Source of the DNA: Fibrobacter sp.
GTDB taxonomy: Bacteria; Fibrobacterota; Fibrobacteria; Fibrobacterales; Fibrobacteraceae
Length of the DNA: 64,000 nucleotides
NCBI GenBank assembly: GCA_017475045.1
Contig: JAFVGH010000055.1
Span: forward strand, 1 to 64,000
Direction: 5' to 3'
Shown piece after piece: positions 58,552 through 64,000 of the stretch. Position numbers and translations under genes: made by a program. The stretch's first letter is position 1, and every line of letters begins with the position of its first letter. Under the pieces are notes generated by a model. That model worked only from the letters and a program-made list of their open reading frames with translations, was not told the origin of the DNA and made no database searches.

Positions 58552-60792
58552 ATGATTCGCCATCTAGTATTTTTCTTTTTGCCTCTCGTAGTTTTTTTTG
58601 CTGCCTGTAGCGGTACGTCGGTTTCAGACGAGACTGAGCGCGGCATGGGTGTAGTCTCCTCTGTTGGCAAATTGCCGCCTTGTACTGCAGAAAACGAAGG
58701 TGAGTCCTTCTTTGTTAAGTCCGAGAGCGGTATGCGTGTTTGTACCGATGGCAAGTGGTTCGCTGTTATGGATGGTTCCGCCATGGCTTGCCATACAGAG
58801 GAACTTTCCGATAAGAGCGGCCTGAAGATTATATGCGGAAATGACTCTGTCGGTGTGGTGTTGAACGGTGCCAAGGGTGACAAGGGCCTTTCAGGACAGG
58901 GGTGCTCCGTTACAAGAAAGACTGCGGATTCCCTGTGGGTTAAATGCGGGACTTCTACTTTTGCAATGCCTTTCACTAATTCCGATGTCCTGGATTCCGA
59001 AAGGATCGCCACCTCTTTGGATGGGGTTGGCGGATTCACCCAGAAGGGACCTTTCCTGATGGGTTCCGAGGTAAACGTCATCGAGCTGAGGGATGGACGT
59101 ACTTTGGACCAGACCGGTGATAATTTCGAGACGGTCATCCTGAACGATAGCGGCTTTTTCAAACTGAACGCCCGAATGATGATGAGCCAGTATCTGGAAC
59201 TTCATGCCAAGGGTTACTACCGTAACGAGGTGGACGGTAAAAATTCCAGTGCGCCCTTGACCCTTTACGCTTTGACCGACGTGATGATGCGTGATGGTGG
59301 TCTGGTGAACATCAATCTCTTGACCCACTTGGAATACCATCGCGTGGTGTATTTGGTAAAAGAGAAGAAGATGAAGGTTGCTGATGCAAAGGATTCTGCG
59401 GAACGTGAAATATTTGCCCTGCTGGATATCGATGCCAAGGATTTTTCAAATTCAGAGGACCTGAATATTGTTGGATCTGGCGAAGGTGATGCCGCGCTGC
59501 TGGCGTTCTCCGTTATGTTGCAGGGGGACAGGGATGTGGCACGGCTGAGCGTGCTCTTGACCAACATTTCAGCTGATATGGAAAAGGATGGTGTCTGGGA
59601 CGATACGGCTATGCGGGACTCCATTGCGGACTGGGCGGAGAAAGCCGACGCTACGGGTAGGCTTAAAACAATCCGTACTCATGTGGAAAGCTGGGGGCTT
59701 GCGGCGAAGGTGCCCAATTTCGAGAAATATGTCCGTCATTTCTGGACATCGGCATATGGCCTAGGGGAATGCGGAAAGAATACCCTTAACAATGTAGTTG
59801 CCGCAACTCCGAAACGTTTTGAAAAATCCTTGGAAAGGTACATCTGCGTAGATTCCACAGATATTGGCTATATGTGGCGCAGGGCCACTAATGTGGAAAA
59901 GGATACCCATGGGTGGCCCGCTGCAACAGATGGGTTTGTTAAAAATGGTGATTTGACGGGGGATCCCTATGTGTATGACTCTATCGCCTGGAAACCAGCA
60001 AGCAATGTAGAAGTCCAGCTGCAAGGATGTACTGGTTCCCGCACAGGGGAAGTTTCTTCGAGTCCTATATCAGGAAATTATTACATCTGTAGGAATCGTA
60101 CTTGGAATGTAGCGACTGAAGTGGAATACGACACTTATGATCCTCTTAATCCAGATCCTGTCGATGGCGCAATGAAAAAGGGTCGCGTGAATAGCAATAT
60201 TACCTACATCTTTGATGCGTTAGGTGACGGTTGGCGTCCTGTGGTGGAACAGGAAATTTTGTATGGACCTTGCATTGCATCGATAGAGGCTGATTCTGCT
60301 AAGAACACATATCTCAATGAAGACTTTAGACTTTGTGGGTCTACAGGTTGCCATGGAGAAGGGGCTGCTCCTTTTATGGTTTGTATTAACCGTCAATGGG
60401 TTGGGAAAAACGCATATTTTGCAGACACTCGTTACTATAAACCCGGTGAGGAAGGGGATGTCCGCAAGGGAGATTATACCAATAATGTCTATGTCTTCAG
60501 TACGGATGCCGGTGTAAGCATTTGGCGTCTTGGTTGGTCTATTGACTATGAGCTTGGTACTGGATGTATCAGCTCCAAGAATGGTCAAGAATTGGAAAAA
60601 GACGGAAAAACCTATTCCTGCGCCCCTGTTCCAGCAGATCCTATGGGACGTGTTTTGGGTCCTTGTGGCTCATCAGGTAATTCTTCTTCTATGTTAGTCG
60701 AATCTAGTAGTGGGGCTGTTGTACCAATAACTATTTCCTACAGCGATGTGGTGTGCTCGACAAGGCATAAATGGCAGGTCCAAAGTAATTGA
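58552..60792 (+). CDS. Fibrobacter lipoprotein, paralog of the previous gene
   Basis: A 746-residue lipoprotein (signal FLPLVVFFAAC) with about 440 residues closely related to the 55629 protein and then different repeat modules (YICRNRTWNVATEVEYDTY, FMVCINRQWVGK). It ends without the paralogous domain of its neighbour, at HKWQVQSN. Start ATG at 58552. An ATG at 58528 overlaps the previous stop. The pair arose by tandem duplication. Confidence 0.75.
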   Translation: MIRHLVFFFLPLVVFFAACSGTSVSDETERGMGVVSSVGKLPPCTAENEGESFFVKSESGMRVCTDGKWFAVMDGSAMACHTEELSDKSGLKIICGNDSVGVVLNGAKGDKGLSGQGCSVTRKTADSLWVKCGTSTFAMPFTNSDVLDSERIATSLDGVGGFTQKGPFLMGSEVNVIELRDGRTLDQTGDNFETVILNDSGFFKLNARMMMSQYLELHAKGYYRNEVDGKNSSAPLTLYALTDVMMRDGGLVNINLLTHLEYHRVVYLVKEKKMKVADAKDSAEREIFALLDIDAKDFSNSEDLNIVGSGEGDAALLAFSVMLQGDRDVARLSVLLTNISADMEKDGVWDDTAMRDSIADWAEKADATGRLKTIRTHVESWGLAAKVPNFEKYVRHFWTSAYGLGECGKNTLNNVVAATPKRFEKSLERYICVDSTDIGYMWRRATNVEKDTHGWPAATDGFVKNGDLTGDPYVYDSIAWKPASNVEVQLQGCTGSRTGEVSSSPISGNYYICRNRTWNVATEVEYDTYDPLNPDPVDGAMKKGRVNSNITYIFDALGDGWRPVVEQEILYGPCIASIEADSAKNTYLNEDFRLCGSTGCHGEGAAPFMVCINRQWVGKNAYFADTRYYKPGEEGDVRKGDYTNNVYVFSTDAGVSIWRLGWSIDYELGTGCISSKNGQELEKDGKTYSCAPVPADPMGRVLGPCGSSGNSSSMLVESSSGAVVPITISYSDVVCSTRHKWQVQSN

Positions 60793-60798
60793 TTTGAG

Positions 60799-62334
60799 GT
60801 GCGCGTTTTGAACAGATTTGTTTTTTTTCTTTCTTTGTTTGCAGTTCTCGCCCTTACGGCTTGTAAGGACGAGAAAGCTCCGGAGCCCGCTCCCAAGGAT
60901 GTGGCTGTCAGCGCTCCTGTAGAAGAAGCCGTTCCCGAGAATGCCCTCTTGAAGGCGAAGGTTCGCAGTGTCGTGGGTACGGTGGAGCGGGAAAAGGCCG
61001 ACTCCTGGACGCAACTTCGGGTTGGTAAGACCGTGGTGGAGAACGACCATGTGCGTACGGCCCTGGAATCTGAGCTGATCGTGAACATGACAGACGGTTC
61101 GGCCCTTAGGGTTCCCGAAAGTTCCAATGTCACATTCCAGGCGGAACTCCAGGACAACGTGAAGAAGCTCATATTCCTGGACATCCATTCGGGTAAGGTG
61201 CATTTCGATATCCAGAAACAACAGCAGTCGGAAATCTACTTCAAGACCGGTACGGCTACGGTAGCCATTCGTGGAACCGCAGGCTTTGTGGGGGAGGTCC
61301 AGGGCAAGACGGTGGCTTCCCTGAAAGAGGGTAAGGTGGAGGTGTCCACGCCTAAGGGGAAAGCCACCACCATTGTCAAGAATCAGACTGTCCTAGTGGA
61401 TGACCAGGGTGATTCCAAGGTGCTGAAGCTGGAATCTTCGGGTACGGAAGCCCTTGCCGCTGCCATCGATTCCATCGCCAAGGCCGAAGATGGCGGTGCC
61501 GCCCTGAATACGGAAATACTTGAAAAGTCCATGAATACATTCGACAAGTCCTATGGCGAACGTCAGAGGAACTTTGAGAAGAATCTGCAATTCAAGGCTG
61601 TGGGTATTCCCGACAGCCTGTATGTGCCCAGCGTGATGCTCCAGGCCCGAATAACTCCGGGTACCATCGTTACCGTATGGGGCGAACGTGATACCGTCCC
61701 TGAAAGCGGCATCTACCAGAAGACCCTTACCTGGGGCGATTCGGCTTATGGTACCAAGAGGTTCCTGGTGGGCTGTAGCGATGGCGACGTGGAACTGCCC
61801 TGCTACATGTGGGTCACAGAATACGTTCCCATGCCGGCGTTGGGTGAAGCGGAGCCTGCGGCAGATACGGCGGCGGCCAAGCCTGTCGAAACCAAGCCTG
61901 CCGATGATGTGGTGGCCAACCTGAAGCTCAGCGTAAAGATTGGAGGTGGGCGTAATGAAAGGGTGCACCTGGACTTGCCCGCCACGGAACTCTCTACCAA
62001 TCTGAAGTTTAACCTGGCTGGTATTACGGCGGGTGACTTGGGGCAGCTCAAGTCCCTGGTGGTGCTTCGCAATGGCAAGCCTTTCAAGTCCTTTGCCGCT
62101 GGCGACCTGACGACTCTGGCCTACGAGGTTCCCGTGTCTATCGAGCGTAACAAGATTGCAGATTTCGAGGTGGTGGCGACCCTCAAGAACGGCAAGAACT
62201 TTAGGGCCAAGAAAACCTACGAGGTTTACTGCATGGTGGCAAACCACCCCGGTGGAAAGGCCAGGAATTCCATTGTGCCGCCTGACCAGGAATACGAACG
62301 CTTGAAACAAAGTGGGGAGTTAAAGCACGAATAA
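60799..62334 (+). CDS. FecR-domain lipoprotein
   Basis: A 511-residue lipoprotein (signal LFAVLALTAC). A FecR-type domain spans about 50-190: VRSVVGTVEREKADSW, then IVNMTDGSALRVPESSNVTF. The rest is long and unclassified, with a Pro/Ala/Asp/Lys-rich spacer near 350-370 and a beta-rich end. GTG at 60799 is used here. A TTG at 60808 has a better-spaced GAGG. FecR domains bind periplasmic partners. Here no sigma factor is next to it. Confidence 0.75.
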   Translation: MRVLNRFVFFLSLFAVLALTACKDEKAPEPAPKDVAVSAPVEEAVPENALLKAKVRSVVGTVEREKADSWTQLRVGKTVVENDHVRTALESELIVNMTDGSALRVPESSNVTFQAELQDNVKKLIFLDIHSGKVHFDIQKQQQSEIYFKTGTATVAIRGTAGFVGEVQGKTVASLKEGKVEVSTPKGKATTIVKNQTVLVDDQGDSKVLKLESSGTEALAAAIDSIAKAEDGGAALNTEILEKSMNTFDKSYGERQRNFEKNLQFKAVGIPDSLYVPSVMLQARITPGTIVTVWGERDTVPESGIYQKTLTWGDSAYGTKRFLVGCSDGDVELPCYMWVTEYVPMPALGEAEPAADTAAAKPVETKPADDVVANLKLSVKIGGGRNERVHLDLPATELSTNLKFNLAGITAGDLGQLKSLVVLRNGKPFKSFAAGDLTTLAYEVPVSIERNKIADFEVVATLKNGKNFRAKKTYEVYCMVANHPGGKARNSIVPPDQEYERLKQSGELKHE

Positions 62335-62343
62335 CCCGCCTCG

Positions 62344-62368
62344 TCATGGCGGCCCCCGAGCCGCCATC
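62344..62368 (+). repeat. GTCAT-ATC palindrome between the FecR gene and the next lipoprotein
   Basis: GTC-ATGGCGGC-CCCCGA-GCCGCCAT-C. The arms are unlike other copies but pair perfectly. It starts 10 bases after the FecR stop. Confidence 0.7.
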
Positions 62369-62393
62369 TAGTTTTAAATAGAAGGAATGAAAC

Positions 62394-63365
62394 ATGAAAA
62401 AGCTATTGTATATCTCCCTTTCTGCAGCACTTTTGGCGGCTTGTGCCAGCGCTCCTCCTCCGGATAATGACCCGGCCCGTGCCCGCGCCAAGCAGGGCTA
62501 TGCCGACTTGAACCAGGAAGCGGCAAACTATCCGAAGTCTTCGGCTTCTGCCGAAGTGGCTGTGCCGGAACCTGCGGCGGCACCTTCTATTCAGGTTTCT
62601 AATGCTACCTTCAAGACGACGCCAACGGTTTTGGTGTCTCCTGCTATTTCAGGCAAGATGGCGGGATCCATCGACGTGATTCGCCGTAACCCCCTGGCAA
62701 AGACCGCCATGGAAGTGATCAACGCCTATCTGACTAATCGCGGCTATACCGTGGTGAGTTTGGAAAGCCAGGCCCAGTTGGACGAGGTGGTGCAACTTCA
62801 GAGCGACATCGCCGGAAACGACGAGGACCTTTCCTATGTGGCGGGTCTTTCCGTGGGTGCGGACATCAACATCACCTATGCGGGAAGCATCCAGGAAAAC
62901 GACATCGTGATTGACTTGAACGCCAGCGAGGCCTCTACGGCTAATCTGTTGGCTAGCGAATCGGTGCGCTTGTCGAATAAGGGAGACGAGTCCCAGCGGG
63001 CTCTGGTGCAGCGCGCCATGGAGCAGGCCATAGTCTCTCTCGAAAACAAGATTCGTGACCGCCTGGCTGCAGAACTTGAAAAAGGGGCGCAGTACAAGGT
63101 GGTGGCTCACCTGACCGGTGAATTCACCGATGACCAGGCCGAAGAGATTTCCAATATCGTCTCCATAAAGATCCGCAAGCAGTTCAATAAGATGCAGGTG
63201 GTATCTATGAGTCGGAACACCTACGACCTGATGGTCTATGTGGACCCGGACAAGTACGAGGACGCCCAGATGGTCTATGGAGCCTTCGTTGAGGCGCTGG
63301 AGGGCCTTGCCAAGGTCCGCAAGCAGAACATCACCAAGAAGCTGATTATCATGGAAATCCAGTAG
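62394..63365 (+). CDS. Lipoprotein of unknown function (DUF6175-like)
   Basis: A 323-residue lipoprotein (signal LLAACAS). Residues 60-200 look like an alpha/beta domain (NPLAKTAMEVINAYLTNRGY, VGADINITYAGSI). The second half (ADQAEEISNIVSIKIRKQF-like) is also alpha/beta. I think it belongs to DUF6175, which I cannot verify. It appears to share an operon with the FecR gene and the next exported protein. Confidence 0.6.
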   Translation: MKKLLYISLSAALLAACASAPPPDNDPARARAKQGYADLNQEAANYPKSSASAEVAVPEPAAAPSIQVSNATFKTTPTVLVSPAISGKMAGSIDVIRRNPLAKTAMEVINAYLTNRGYTVVSLESQAQLDEVVQLQSDIAGNDEDLSYVAGLSVGADINITYAGSIQENDIVIDLNASEASTANLLASESVRLSNKGDESQRALVQRAMEQAIVSLENKIRDRLAAELEKGAQYKVVAHLTGEFTDDQAEEISNIVSIKIRKQFNKMQVVSMSRNTYDLMVYVDPDKYEDAQMVYGAFVEALEGLAKVRKQNITKKLIIMEIQ

Positions 63366-63373
63366 GGGAATCG

Positions 63374-64000
63374 ATGCGCCTGATTAAGTCATTATTATTT
63401 CTTTTCCCGACCATGGCCCTTGCCGCCAACATGGTCACCTATACTGCCACTTCCAACGTGTCCCAGAAGGATGCCGACAAGAAGGCGCTGGAAGGGGTTG
63501 CCATGCAGATAGGGGCGAAGGTTGATTCCAAAATGGAAACCTACCTGTCGGAAAAGGCCGACGGTTCCATCGAGAAAACCACGGATAGCAAGAAGTCCGT
63601 CTCTACGAATGTGCTGGTGAAGGGAGCCAAGATTGTCCCGGGCCCCAAACAGAACGGTTTGTTCCAGTCTACGGTAACGGTGGATTTGGACCAGCTGGCG
63701 TCCAAGATCCTGCTGGACCTAGACCAGGTCAAGGTCCAGATGAAGTCCAAGGATTCCCTGATTCGCCTGGACATGCTGGATCGTGACTACCGCAAGATGG
63801 AATCTGACATGATCCAGCTTGAAAAGATGGCCCGCACCTACGACGAACATCTGGAGGCCCTCTCCTTTGTGCAGGCTGTGCCCAAGGAGCTTCGGCTAGA
63901 AACCACTATGGGGGAGTTGACGGAATTCTTGATTTCGTCCATGCAGACCGTAAAGCTTGACGCTCAGGAAAAAAACGGAAACTTGAGTGTGGCGGTGTCC
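63374..64000 (+). CDS. Exported protein, LPP20-like, cut by the window end
   Basis: Start ATG at 63374 after AGGGGAA. MRLIKSLLFLFPTMALAANM is a signal peptide. The mature start (TYTATSNVSQKDADKKALEG) resembles LPP20-type lipoproteins, which open with such a repeated strand and helix. The frame is open to the last base. A coiled stretch near 125-160 (RDYRKMESDMIQLEKMARTY) follows. The C terminus is unknown. Confidence 0.6.
   Translation, partial: MRLIKSLLFLFPTMALAANMVTYTATSNVSQKDADKKALEGVAMQIGAKVDSKMETYLSEKADGSIEKTTDSKKSVSTNVLVKGAKIVPGPKQNGLFQSTVTVDLDQLASKILLDLDQVKVQMKSKDSLIRLDMLDRDYRKMESDMIQLEKMARTYDEHLEALSFVQAVPKELRLETTMGELTEFLISSMQTVKLDAQEKNGNLSVAVS

Overview
The window is about 64 kb of bacterial chromosome that fits a cellulolytic Fibrobacter (phylum Fibrobacterota). 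The evidence is a lipoprotein carrying the Fibrobacter succinogenes major paralogous domain and a longer one ending in the same domain. Further support comes from a GH9 cellulase-type enzyme, a pectin methylesterase with a C-terminal sorting-like tail, Ser-rich lipoprotein linkers and carboxynorspermidine-type polyamine genes. Coding density is high. I see no rRNA, tRNA, CRISPR array, transposase or phage gene.

Layout. Positions 1-2603: end of an RND/MMPL exporter, a LolA-like periplasmic protein and an outer-membrane barrel, a probable lipid or hydrophobe export set. Positions 2600-17925: an iron/metal island. It holds a minus-strand feoA-feoB-ecfS-ecfT-ecfA operon, divergent tonB-exbB-exbD, a small protein with a P1B-type ATPase, a DtxR/MntR-family repressor with a second feoA-feoB pair, and an outer-membrane protein behind a sigma-54-type promoter. 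TTAG/CTAA inverted repeats cluster upstream of the ATPase unit, the repressor and the outer-membrane protein. Positions 17995-22663: three glutamine amidotransferases of nucleotide synthesis, with carA-pyrG divergent from purF. The 505-bp gap between them carries a candidate attenuator and leader peptide on the carA side and a sigma-54-type promoter on the purF side.

Positions 22721-31272: two periplasmic foldases, an FtsE-like ATPase, a GH9 enzyme without a signal peptide, a pseudouridine synthase, hisC, a barnase-like ribonuclease gene broken at an A8 tract, an SDR and a YhhQ-type transporter. Positions 31380-52802: mostly housekeeping genes (arginase family, glnS, gapA, rimI, tsaB, ddl, thiD, speA, carboxynorspermidine synthase, a Mur-type ligase, ppa, ridA). 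Also here are a very large transglutaminase/TPR lipoprotein, a pectinesterase, and a neurotransmitter:sodium-symporter gene interrupted by one amber codon beside a 33-residue MetS-like subunit. Positions 53026-64000: cell-envelope genes, namely a Pro/Ala/Glu-rich surface protein, three Fibrobacter-type lipoproteins, a FecR-domain lipoprotein and two further exported proteins.

Repeats are a second theme. A GTCAT...ATC palindrome family occurs at about nine sites with arms that change but stay complementary. Short degenerate arrays of exactly seven-base units occur at four sites. Both kinds sit inside genes or between a Shine-Dalgarno sequence and a start codon, and both help build the signal peptide of one lipoprotein. 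No single obvious new defence or conflict system is present. The most unusual items are the carA leader, the coordinated iron island with an extended FeoB, the A8-interrupted barnase, the amber-split symporter and the gene-end duplication behind the Mur ligase.
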